Source of the DNA: GYS-P2D sp964489125
GTDB lineage: Bacteria; Bacteroidota; Bacteroidia; Chitinophagales; Saprospiraceae
Reading direction: 5' to 3'
Assembly (NCBI GenBank): GCA_964489125.1
Contig: CAZAXY010000129.1
Span: 1-8,920, forward strand
Length of the DNA: 8,920 nucleotides
Positions within the stretch are counted from its first letter, which is position 1, and each line of letters begins with the position of its first letter. Positions 1 through 6,221 of the stretch are shown here, piece by piece. A program made the translations under genes and the position numbers. Under the pieces are notes generated by a model. That model saw nothing but the letters and a program-made list of their open reading frames with translations. It had not been told where the DNA came from and ran no database searches.

Positions 1-356
1 GTCACCTTCTGTAAGACTTCGTCTTTACCAGAGATAGCGTGCCTGTTCTTGAGATATGATGGGTCATTATAAGATAGCGTGACCTGACCATTGCGCTCAC
101 AGACCAATATCTTCTGCGGAAGATCTAAGCCCGTATAATCACCTCCTATCATCAGTGGCGTACCTAATCGCGGATTACCAAACATAACGATTCGAGTCGG
201 TGGTAGCTCGAGATCAACATTAGCTGCATTAGCCTGATGATCAAGTTCCATCAGGATTTTCAGATTAGGATTGTTATCTATGATCGATCGAAGTTTGGCG
301 TAAGTATTTTCAAAGCTCTGTTGGCTGACTTTCGTAATGATTCCGTTATCTGACAT
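1..356 (-). CDS. DUF302 domain protein, C-terminus cut by window edge
   Basis: The minus-strand frame opens with ATG at 356-354 and stays open to the left edge, giving the first 118 residues. The translation carries the hallmarks of DUF302 (Pfam PF03625, COG3439): an N-terminal segment with SFENTYAKLRSIID, then ELDHQANAANVDLELPPTR, the core IVMFGNPRLGTPLM, then GLDLPQKILV and LSYNDPSYLKNRH near the visible end. These match the family order of I/L-D-H-A, LPPT, FGNP-GTPLM, LDLP and SYNDP-RH, so the family call is strong. The biochemical role of DUF302 is not firmly known; it occurs as a small standalone cytoplasmic domain or fused to others. No signal peptide is visible. Only the last few residues of the domain, or a C-terminal extension, are missing. 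The start is preceded by an A-rich leader with AAAGAAG, a weak ribosome-binding context. Confidence 0.88.
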   Translation of the reverse strand, partial: MSDNGIITKVSQQSFENTYAKLRSIIDNNPNLKILMELDHQANAANVDLELPPTRIVMFGNPRLGTPLMIGGDYTGLDLPQKILVCERNGQVTLSYNDPSYLKNRHAISGKDEVLQKV

Positions 357-499
357 CTTCTTTTTTTATGTTATAGATATAATGCAATTTCTGCCTAAAG
401 GATTTTGGAAGGCTGATATATCTTTAAATTTTTGGTTATTAGTTGGATAGAGCGAATACCTTACTCAGTCTCAAGTTTTTTGTGGTGAATTGTCATGGC

Positions 500-534
500 C
501 TATTTAGATATTTCGCTCCGCTCAATATGAAAAA
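500..534. repeat. Dispersed repeat copy A (35 nt)
   Basis: Positions 500-534 match 3367-3401 in the same orientation at 32 of 35 positions. The core is AGATATTTCGCT, a variable dinucleotide (CC here, AT in the other copy), then GCTCAATATGAAAAA. Both copies sit in spacers between minus-strand genes. Similarity resumes as ACGA shortly after, once a one-base A indel is allowed. The TTCGCT-NN-GCTCAA form resembles short interspersed intergenic repeats seen in Bacteroidota genomes, but I cannot confirm the copy number. The rest of the 357-624 spacer shows no gene and no clear terminator. Confidence 0.6.
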
Positions 535-624
535 ATACGATGCATATAAGGTCCGCAGAAAAATTACAGTATGCTTTTAAGAGGCAATGATAGAGTTAAA
601 CCAGCTACCAATGGATTTGATGCC

Positions 625-2040
625 TTAAAACGATACACTATTGCTGATAAAGAGAGCTGATTGCCCGAGTTGGTTAAAGCTATATTCAAATGAAAACAAG
701 TGTGTGTTAAACAGGATAAGATCTAAGCCCGGACCGTAGCCAACAAGGTACCTGTTATTCAAGAAGTTAGTCTCTCGATAAGTCGGTTCATTGACATAAC
801 CCGTGTCCACATTAAAGCTCAGATAAGCCTTGAGGTTCATCTTTTTAAATTGCCTCAATGGCATCACCTTATCCAGATTAAGCAGGTTGTCAATCATCTT
901 CCAGCGGATAGAAGACTTAGTCAATAAGAAGTCCGTACCATCTACTACGAAGAGTTCATATCCACTTACCACATTGCCATTATAACCCAAGCCAGTATTG
1001 TTAGCAAATCCTATCTGGCTGCGATTGAGATTAGTCTTCACCTTAGCGAGGTTGGCGATGATGAACCTATCCTTGATATTGAAGTAGTACTCGCCCCTCA
1101 ACTCTATGTTAAAGTTGTCATACTCACCAAATATGCCTATCCCTTCTTTTTTCACATTTACACCAAACTGATAGCCGCCTTCTGGATAGAACACATAACG
1201 GCGTCTATCATAGCTAAAATCATACTCGACATGAAAAAATCGAAGTGCAGACTCTCCATTCAAAAAGTAGTCTGGGTTGAGCTCCTGAGCTACAAAATCA
1301 TCTATGCTATTACGATGATACTCTAACTTGAAGAGGTGGTTACCATAGAGATTAGGTCTATAAGTCAACCAGCTGGAGGCTCTGAATCTCTGAAGGACTA
1401 CCCTATCATCATCACCACTAAAGAACTCAGTCTTATTGCCGATCGTCTCAAATCCGATCTCACGGTTCTCAGTATACACGACAGCAGCTCCTATACCTAA
1501 GGTCTTGTTCTTGTTGAGAAATGGATACCTATATTGTAAATCATACTTGCGTGTATAACCAAACTGTGTGATCAACTTCAGCTGATCTCTATTACCTGAT
1601 ACATTTATCCAATTCACCCGTCCACCCAAGTTCACACGGTCTAAGGACTTGCCTTGTTCGTTCCACCATACATTGAAGTTTCTATCAGCAAGCTCAAAAA
1701 TGAAATTCGGATAGATAAACCAGTTTTCCTGTAAGGTGATGAATATATTGACACCGCCAGACTCATCTGATGGCACAGCCTCCATGTCAACATGGGTAAA
1801 CAGTCCAGTACTTAGGATACGCTTTTTATTCTCGTGCCAGAGTGCTTCGGCATCAACAGCAGAAATGATGTCACCCTCTTCAAACTCCAATTCTCTTAAG
1901 ACTACATAGTCCTTGGTTCGCTTGTTTCCCTCGAGGATGATCTGATCAATAGCTATAGACTTAGAATTAGATTGCCCATAGGCCACTATCGATATCAATA
2001 TCAAGAGAACCCATAGTAAGGACTTTCGTATATTTTGCAT
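625..2040 (-). CDS. BamA/TamA-like outer membrane protein with one POTRA domain
   Basis: The chosen product has 471 residues. It starts at ATG 2040-2038, which gives a basic-then-hydrophobic signal peptide (MQNIRK, then a Leu/Ile-rich stretch, then AYGQ), cleaved near residue 22 or 23. Residues about 29-107 form one POTRA domain: ILEGNKRTKDYVVLREL opens it, the helix and turn ENKKRILSTGLFTHVDME is the classic Omp85 signature, and it closes with FITLQENW. The remainder is rich in alternating aromatic and polar residues, includes FYPEGGYQFGVNV, and ends in phenylalanine, as expected for a 16-stranded Omp85-type barrel (surface antigen family, PF01103). BamA proper has several POTRA domains, so this is a short paralogue; the cargo is unknown. 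The frame stays open upstream to 2148, but those 36 residues would bury the signal peptide. A start at 2058 (MHSLSG) is also possible. Confidence 0.85.
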   Translation of the reverse strand: MQNIRKSLLWVLLILISIVAYGQSNSKSIAIDQIILEGNKRTKDYVVLRELEFEEGDIISAVDAEALWHENKKRILSTGLFTHVDMEAVPSDESGGVNIFITLQENWFIYPNFIFELADRNFNVWWNEQGKSLDRVNLGGRVNWINVSGNRDQLKLITQFGYTRKYDLQYRYPFLNKNKTLGIGAAVVYTENREIGFETIGNKTEFFSGDDDRVVLQRFRASSWLTYRPNLYGNHLFKLEYHRNSIDDFVAQELNPDYFLNGESALRFFHVEYDFSYDRRRYVFYPEGGYQFGVNVKKEGIGIFGEYDNFNIELRGEYYFNIKDRFIIANLAKVKTNLNRSQIGFANNTGLGYNGNVVSGYELFVVDGTDFLLTKSSIRWKMIDNLLNLDKVMPLRQFKKMNLKAYLSFNVDTGYVNEPTYRETNFLNNRYLVGYGPGLDLILFNTHLFSFEYSFNQLGQSALFISNSVSF

Positions 2041-2202
2041 GCCGCTGAGAGAGTGCATGATGTTAATACATACATATCCTTGAGTAAAATCCCGCGAGTC
2101 AGATATTGACAAAACTTTAAGAGATAGTTTGTTTCTTAACGCAAGCATCCATGAGATATTCCTTACATATGATTGTAGTGGCGACAGTTTGATCGAATCG
2201 TG

Positions 2203-3192
2203 CTACTGTCGATAGACACCATTACCCCAACTTCCTACTAAAAGTGTGTTGCCATGAGTCAATAGATGCGCTATTCCACTGTGGTCGACTGCGTCAATTT
2301 TGGACCATGTACCATTCTCTAATACATGTACCCCATCTTGCCAGCTTCCGACAAATAGGCTTATGCGATCATCATATTCTACCAGTGTGACTTGATTGAT
2401 GCCTATCTGTGGCACTTCCGCAATCTCTATCCATGATTGACCTTGATCTTTAGATTGATATAGTGTACTCTTGCTATCACCACGTTTGCTTGTCGCAACA
2501 TAGATATCGCCATTCCCTGCAATCTTCAGATCCCAAGCCACTTGACCATCCGTGTCCAGTAGCTGTGACCAGCTCTCTCCTCCATCCTTAGATCGCCATA
2601 CCCCGTCGCCAAAGGTTTGTGCATAGACCGTATGATCGTCAGAAGGATCAATCTCTATTGACCATGCGAAAGCAAAACTGCTATCTATGATCTCAGGAGA
2701 ATTACGCACCCATGTGGCACCACCGTCGAGACTCTTAACTACGCCAAAGGTCGATGTCGACGCATAAATGAGCGATGGATGCTGAATACCCGTACGAATA
2801 GATCTCACATCTGATGATGGAAACTTGACATCCTTTGTCCAACTTGCTCCACCGTTATTACTTTTGAATAGTCCGTTCTTCCATGTACCTGCCCATAGAG
2901 TTGTCTCAGGGAGATTAGACTCAGCGATGGCCTGAATATCTGCTACATAGGGATCTATCGGTTGGCTATCATTTAGCGCATACCAGGTGACGCCTCCATC
3001 AGTACTCTTGTAGACCAAACCTGTCCCAAATGAGGCTCCCTTCAATCCAGCGTAGTATGTATCTGAAGATTTAGGTGATTGCTCAAAAGCTCTGATAATC
3101 TTTCCTTTCAAACCATATTTAATGGTGTCAACTTGTGCTAAGCTAGTTTGACAAATAAAGAGTGCGGTGAATAGAGCAAAGATCTGTTGCAT
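2203..3192 (-). CDS. Secreted Asp-box (BNR) beta-propeller protein
   Basis: The product has 329 residues with an N-terminal signal peptide of about 19-20 residues ending SLAQ, so it is exported to the periplasm or cell surface. Asp-box motifs (S-x-D-x-G-x-S/T-W) recur at residues 63-70 (STDGGVTW), 111-118, 154-161 (SLDGGATW), 201-208 (SKDGGESW) and 247-254 (SKDQGQSW), with a worn copy at 291-296. The spacing of 43-48 residues is that of propeller blades. A second recurring element, G(S/T)W-x-(D/N)G(V/L), appears near 102, 282 and 320. This is the fold of sialidase-like and photosynthesis-assembly-like (YCF48/BNR) repeats. Asp boxes are structural, and I see no sialidase catalytic arginine triad, so an enzyme name is not justified. 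There is no type IX C-terminal sorting domain; the chain ends in a blade strand (GVYRQ). Stop is TAG at 2205-2203. Confidence 0.83.
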   Translation of the reverse strand: MQQIFALFTALFICQTSLAQVDTIKYGLKGKIIRAFEQSPKSSDTYYAGLKGASFGTGLVYKSTDGGVTWYALNDSQPIDPYVADIQAIAESNLPETTLWAGTWKNGLFKSNNGGASWTKDVKFPSSDVRSIRTGIQHPSLIYASTSTFGVVKSLDGGATWVRNSPEIIDSSFAFAWSIEIDPSDDHTVYAQTFGDGVWRSKDGGESWSQLLDTDGQVAWDLKIAGNGDIYVATSKRGDSKSTLYQSKDQGQSWIEIAEVPQIGINQVTLVEYDDRISLFVGSWQDGVHVLENGTWSKIDAVDHSGIAHLLTHGNTLLVGSWGNGVYRQ

Positions 3193-3208
3193 GTATAATT
3201 AAGATTAG

Positions 3209-3237
3209 ATTATACCTATCATAATGAAATGCAGCAA
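3209..3237 (-). promoter_or_regulatory. Near-consensus promoter for the Asp-box propeller gene
   Basis: Read on the minus strand, TTGCTG (3237-3232) is followed by exactly 17 bases and then TATAAT (3214-3209). The predicted start near 3202 leaves a leader of only about 10 bases before the ATG at 3192. The spacing and the perfect hexamer are striking. However, the main sigma factor of Bacteroidota usually prefers TTTG and TAnnTTTG, so this may be partly chance in AT-rich DNA. Confidence 0.35.
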
Positions 3238-3366
3238 TGAAGGTTTGAACTTATGCTATCAAATAAGATCTATAGGAATGGGTATCATGGCATTCAGCTC
3301 AACTGAAATACTATGAGCAACAACTATTATGTACTATCATCAACAATTGGCATTGGTGGCAACCAA

Positions 3367-3401
3367 CTATTAAGATATTTCGCTATGCTCAATATGAAAA
3401 A
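3367..3401. repeat. Dispersed repeat copy B (35 nt)
   Basis: This is the partner of 500-534: 32 of 35 positions are identical, with the 12-base AGATATTTCGCT and the 15-base GCTCAATATGAAAAA fully conserved and three differences (one near the left end, two at the central dinucleotide). It has the same orientation as copy A and is also in a non-coding spacer. It lies directly left of the GC-rich foldable block at 3424-3505, which copy A lacks. Confidence 0.6.
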
Positions 3402-3575
3402 GACGAAGGTGCCGGATAATAAACCCTGTCTAGCCCAGAAGCGAAAACTCGTCGCCCTAAGGCGCTGCACAAAGCTGCTCCCGCTACCCACTTGAGTGCG
3501 ACAGGCTCTACTCAGGTATTTGACAATTCTTAGTTTTATAAAGAAGCGAGTGGAGCGCTCATAATAATCATGCTA

Positions 3576-4979
3576 CTAACTATCTGCCTTTGACATGATC
3601 TCATCTAACTCTTGATGGATAGCTTGAGCCTCCGCTTGACGATCTAAGGCTTCGAGTGCGGTCATCTTGCCTTGGAGTGCTCGATACCTTCTAGGCATCC
3701 GCTCCAAGCAATGATCAAACTGTTCTATGGCTTCTGTAAACTTCCCTTGATCGATCAGCCACTGGCCATATTGCTCAAATGAGGGTTGGGTAATCCTCGG
3801 AGGTCCTGCTGGTAAATCTGTGCTGTACTCCAATTCTACGGCACGCTGCATATGTGCCTCATATAGCGCCACCTCTTCTTTGAGTGAGGCCTTCATAGCT
3901 TGGATTTGATTGATGACGACGTCCGTCGACAGGATTGCATTTTCTGTTGGGGCATATCTGCTGGTACCGGCAGCACACAGCGCCAGACCATCTCCAGACA
4001 CCTGATCATTAGCAATTTCTCGTTGCCCAGAGAGCCACTTTATTTCTTGATCGAGCACCTTGATATCACCATCTTTATAAGCTAACTGTGCACGGAGGAA
4101 GCTGCGCATCGACTTGGCAGTGATTCCTATGTCGCTCACCTTTACATCTACATCTATGGATATCTCATCAGAGATACTGCCACGTTCTGCCAGTTGTCTG
4201 CTCAGCATACCTACAAGATAGCCCCGGGCACCTTTGGTGGGATCGTTAGGTACATAGTTGAGCATATCTTTGATCAGTTGTTCGGCCTCGTCATATCGCC
4301 CTTGTTGTAACAATCCATAATGCCACCAAGCATAGGAGTGATAGCCTCGGGCTCCATCTTTGAGTTCCATGTTCTTCATACGGTTTACGCTGGCATCGTA
4401 AGACACTTGATTAGAGTTGACTACCCCATCCCACTCGCCCATAGCGAGATAGATATGCGATGGCATATGTAAGGCGTGAGCAGCATCAGCGGCTACTTTA
4501 GCATATGCGTCGGCAGCATCCTTAGCATCAGCAGCCGAGGAAGGACCATCTAACGCATGGATTTTATAATGAAGCGCTCCAGGATGATTTGGATTAACTG
4601 CGATGACTTGATCTGCTATCGAAGCAGCTAAGCGCAGATCATCACTGCCATTGCCATATTCCTCTGTTGCCCAAATCAATGATAATGCATAAAACACGGC
4701 AATCTCCTGATGGTCAGGATATTCCTTATGGAGCGACGCCATATGCTCACTATACATCTTGTTGCGCTCATCAAAATCTCCCTCGCCATATATGATCTCA
4801 AGGCCAGTCCAAAAGGCATGCTCTATTGGATCATCAATTGACGCCAGTCGTTCTTCTTTGGTCGCACCTAATCGTTCTATGATGACCATACCCTTGTTCG
4901 TATTTTGTAATCTCCATAAGGCTTTGTAATGGCACATGGCCTCGCCCCAATGGGTCATTACCTCGGTGCTATCTGCAGC
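3576..4979 (-). CDS. TPR-repeat protein, N-terminus lost in assembly gap
   Basis: The frame stays open from the N run at 4979 to TAG at 3578-3576, followed at once by a second TAG. The first visible ATG (4958-4956) is not the true start: seven codons before it read AADSTEV without a stop. With MTHWGEAMCHYKALW they form the A-x-x-D-S-x-x-x-M-x-x-W-G-E-A-M segment that lies internally in this family of secreted TPR proteins. From that Met there are 460 residues, with helical-repeat features throughout: YGEGDFDERNKMYSEHM near 57-73, HPGALHYKIHALD at 125-137, HALHMPSHIYLAMGEWD at 161-177, and GYHSYAWWHYGLLQQGRYDEA at about 205-225. A standard C-terminal TPR unit follows (GKFTEAIEQFDHCLERMP). The His/Met-rich conserved loops suggest ligand or metal contact, which is inference only. 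The lost part should contain the signal peptide, if there is one, and the first helices. Confidence 0.8.
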   Translation of the reverse strand, partial: AADSTEVMTHWGEAMCHYKALWRLQNTNKGMVIIERLGATKEERLASIDDPIEHAFWTGLEIIYGEGDFDERNKMYSEHMASLHKEYPDHQEIAVFYALSLIWATEEYGNGSDDLRLAASIADQVIAVNPNHPGALHYKIHALDGPSSAADAKDAADAYAKVAADAAHALHMPSHIYLAMGEWDGVVNSNQVSYDASVNRMKNMELKDGARGYHSYAWWHYGLLQQGRYDEAEQLIKDMLNYVPNDPTKGARGYLVGMLSRQLAERGSISDEISIDVDVKVSDIGITAKSMRSFLRAQLAYKDGDIKVLDQEIKWLSGQREIANDQVSGDGLALCAAGTSRYAPTENAILSTDVVINQIQAMKASLKEEVALYEAHMQRAVELEYSTDLPAGPPRITQPSFEQYGQWLIDQGKFTEAIEQFDHCLERMPRRYRALQGKMTALEALDRQAEAQAIHQELDEIMSKADS

Positions 4980-5079
4980 NNNNNNNNNNNNNNNNNNNNN
5001 NNNNNNNNNNNNNNNNNNNNNNNNNNNNNNNNNNNNNNNNNNNNNNNNNNNNNNNNNNNNNNNNNNNNNNNNNNNNNNN
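4980..5079. other. Assembly gap (100 N)
   Basis: Exactly 100 N separate two contigs. The round length suggests a placeholder, so the true distance is unknown. The gap removes the start of the TPR gene and may hide the start of any plus-strand transcript leading to the terminator at 5387-5420. The order and orientation of the two sides rest on scaffolding evidence that is not visible here. Confidence 0.97.
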
Positions 5080-5386
5080 CTTACTTTCTATTAATGACTT
5101 AAGTATTACCAGCCCTTTAGAGAACTAACTAAATATCATAATTGCAGAACCAGCAAGCACATAAGCCAAATAACATTAATAACCGCATGACATTCTACAG
5201 TATAGCGGATTTATTATAAATTAGGAACTGATCATCTGTGTCAACTTGTATTTATAAGGAGATATGGGCTATATTTGAACAAGGAGAATTAAAAATCCCA
5301 TCAAGTTGGGACGAGTGGTCAAAACGGGTCATTTATCCTAAACGTACTTTTAAGTACGTCTTCCTTGGGTTGCTCCTAAGATCTAT
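5080..5386 (+). other. AT-rich non-coding stretch; possible small-RNA region upstream of orphan terminator
   Basis: From the gap to the terminator no frame on either strand gives a recognisable protein. Stops crowd all frames before 5238. The 70-codon plus-strand frame from GTG 5238 to 5450 runs through the terminator hairpin and its U-tract, which argues against a working gene. One line sampled here (5161-5220) has only 17 G/C in 60. A possible but poor promoter is ATGACA at 5187-5192 with TATTAT at 5212-5217, a 19-base spacer. The stretch 5335-5375 can fold: CCTAA (5338-5342) with TTGGG around the hairpin at 5342-5359. A small RNA ending at 5420 would explain the terminator, but no known RNA family is recognised. 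Confidence 0.3.
5342..5359. repeat. Perfect short inverted repeat
   Basis: ACGTACT-TTTA-AGTACGT forms a 7-bp stem with a 4-base loop. It has no U-tract, so it is not itself a terminator. It stands 28 bases before the strong terminator hairpin and may be part of the same plus-strand RNA. As duplex DNA it could equally be a symmetric protein-binding site. Confidence 0.55.
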
Positions 5387-5420
5387 AAGGTCTTCAGTCA
5401 TTTGGCTGAAGACCTTTTTT
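5387..5420 (+). terminator. Strong intrinsic terminator, plus-strand polarity
   Basis: AAGGTCTTCAG (5387-5397) pairs perfectly with CTGAAGACCTT (5406-5416). The stem extends by a C-G and a T-G pair to 13 bp around the loop ATTT, and the right arm runs into a tract of six T at 5415-5420. On the minus strand the hairpin is followed by ATAGATCTT, a poor U-tract. The polarity is therefore clearly plus, although it also lies about 50 bases past the stop of the minus-strand DUF3800 gene and might act weakly for it. Confidence 0.85.
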
Positions 5421-5472
5421 AATGTGTTGTCTAGCTATTGGCTACCTTGATTGTAAGATTTAGGCTGTGTCT

Positions 5473-6129
5473 TCAACTGAAGAACAATTGATCTTCTTTT
5501 AAATGCGGACTCAATATTTGATAAGGTTTTGATTGTCCATTTTCATAGTGTCTCCACGTAAAATTAGCCACCCAATCAATAAACACTAATCGCTCATTTA
5601 GATGACTTTCTTCAGGGGTATACTTGATATTGACTTCTTGGACTTGATTTATCCAAACATTTTCACGGATTAAGTCTATGCAACTGTTCTGGCTTCCTTT
5701 TGGCACGCTTCTTTTATCAGGAATAATATTGACTGTGTCGCACTTAGTTAGATGTGTACAAACTGCTTTCTTTACCATGTGGTTATATAGGACGTCGCCA
5801 TGAGAGTTGATTTTTAAAATATCAGGCGCACCTTCTTTTTTTGCCGTTACGGAACCTATAACTACCTCGGGCAGCTCTTCTGTGAGTCTAACAATTTCAT
5901 GAGCCAAAGATTTTGCATAACCTGTTCTTATTTCAGATCCTTTTATCTCACGAGTGGCACCTCGCTTTTTCTTGAATTTATTTACGATTCTGACGATATG
6001 CTTCGTTTGTACTGCAGGTATAATAATATATGCAATAGTAAAATACCTACTTGAGCCTTCACTCCTATATGGAGACTTAAAATTCCAACCCAAATCTCCA
6101 CTTTCATCTAAGTATATGTCGAAATCCAT
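5473..6129 (-). CDS. DUF3800 domain protein, putative RNase H-like fold
   Basis: The product has 218 residues, within the usual family size, with ATG at 6129-6127 and TGA at 5475-5473. The N-terminus MDFDIYLDESGDLGW carries the DUF3800 (PF12686) signature, with acidic residues D8, E9 and D12. Next come a hydrophobic strand (YFTIAYIIIP, 29-38), KGSEI at 63-67, a strand plus acidic motif NIIPDKRS at 134-141, and a closing helix with ERLVFIDWVANFTWRHYENG (179-198, D185). The scattered acidic residues fit the RNase H-like fold proposed for the family; nuclease activity is unproven. DUF3800 genes are often reported in accessory and defence-rich regions. Sampled lines have 35-37% GC (one reaches 50%), against about 52% in a peptidase line, which suggests acquisition. 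It is cytoplasmic, with no signal peptide. It lies 92 bp after the peptidase stop, with its own promoter-like element. Confidence 0.83.
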   Translation of the reverse strand: MDFDIYLDESGDLGWNFKSPYRSEGSSRYFTIAYIIIPAVQTKHIVRIVNKFKKKRGATREIKGSEIRTGYAKSLAHEIVRLTEELPEVVIGSVTAKKEGAPDILKINSHGDVLYNHMVKKAVCTHLTKCDTVNIIPDKRSVPKGSQNSCIDLIRENVWINQVQEVNIKYTPEESHLNERLVFIDWVANFTWRHYENGQSKPYQILSPHLKEDQLFFS

Positions 6130-6162
6130 AATATCAACTGAATAATTTCCAATTGCTTACTT

Positions 6163-6170
6163 CAAAAATA
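6163..6170 (-). promoter_or_regulatory. TAnnTTTG -7 element for the DUF3800 gene
   Basis: The minus strand reads TATTTTTG at 6170-6163, an exact match to TAnnTTTG, the -7 element known for the main sigma factor of Bacteroidota. It lies 33 bases before the ATG, leaving a plausible leader of about 25 bases. No TTTG is found at the expected -33 position, so the call rests on one element. Confidence 0.4.
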
Positions 6171-6184
6171 GACCATACTTAAAT

Positions 6185-6200
6185 GGTAGTTTTAACTACC
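6185..6200 (-). terminator. Short hairpin after the S9 peptidase gene, weak terminator candidate
   Basis: GGTAGT-TTTA-ACTACC is a perfect 6-bp stem (7 bp if the loop closes to two bases), 21 bases past the peptidase stop. On the minus strand it is followed by ATTTAAG, only a poor U-tract, so termination would be inefficient. It sits just upstream of the DUF3800 promoter element and could instead be an operator-like inverted repeat. Its centre resembles the inverted repeat at 5342-5359 on the other side of the DUF3800 gene. Confidence 0.35.
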
Positions 6201-6221
6201 GCTAAAAATCGAATCATAGAC

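Larger units (their letters stand above)
3193..3575. other. 383-bp spacer without a supported gene
   Basis: This spacer lies between the TPR gene stop and the propeller gene start. From right to left it holds a short weak stem (GAGCG/CGCTT) just after the TPR stop, a GC-rich foldable block at about 3424-3505, dispersed repeat copy B at 3367-3401, an AT-rich stretch, and a near-consensus promoter at 3209-3237. The GC-rich block is about 57-60% GC by count, against about 35% just to its left. It is bounded by CCTGTC at 3425-3430 and its inverse GACAGG at 3500-3505, and contains the stem CGCC-CTAA-GGCG at 3453-3464. A 60-codon plus-strand frame at 3313-3495 merely reads through the repeat and this block, and I do not regard it as a gene. 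Confidence 0.6.

Noticed and set aside
2203..3192. Calling the Asp-box protein a sialidase
   Set aside because: Asp boxes are structural and common to many propellers; the arginine triad and catalytic residues of sialidases are not visible.
3313..3495. A 60-codon plus-strand frame in the spacer
   Set aside because: It reads through the dispersed repeat and the GC-rich foldable block, has no recognisable domain, and its composition changes abruptly midway; it looks like chance.
3525..3570. Terminator for the TPR gene (GAGCG/CGCTT stem on the minus strand)
   Set aside because: The stem is only 5 bp with a wobble pair, a 7-base loop and an interrupted U-tract; too weak to list as a terminator.
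5238..5450. A 70-codon plus-strand frame starting with GTG
   Set aside because: It spans the strong plus-strand terminator and its U-tract, so a transcript would end before the stop codon; no family is recognised. A decayed gene fragment is possible but not supported.
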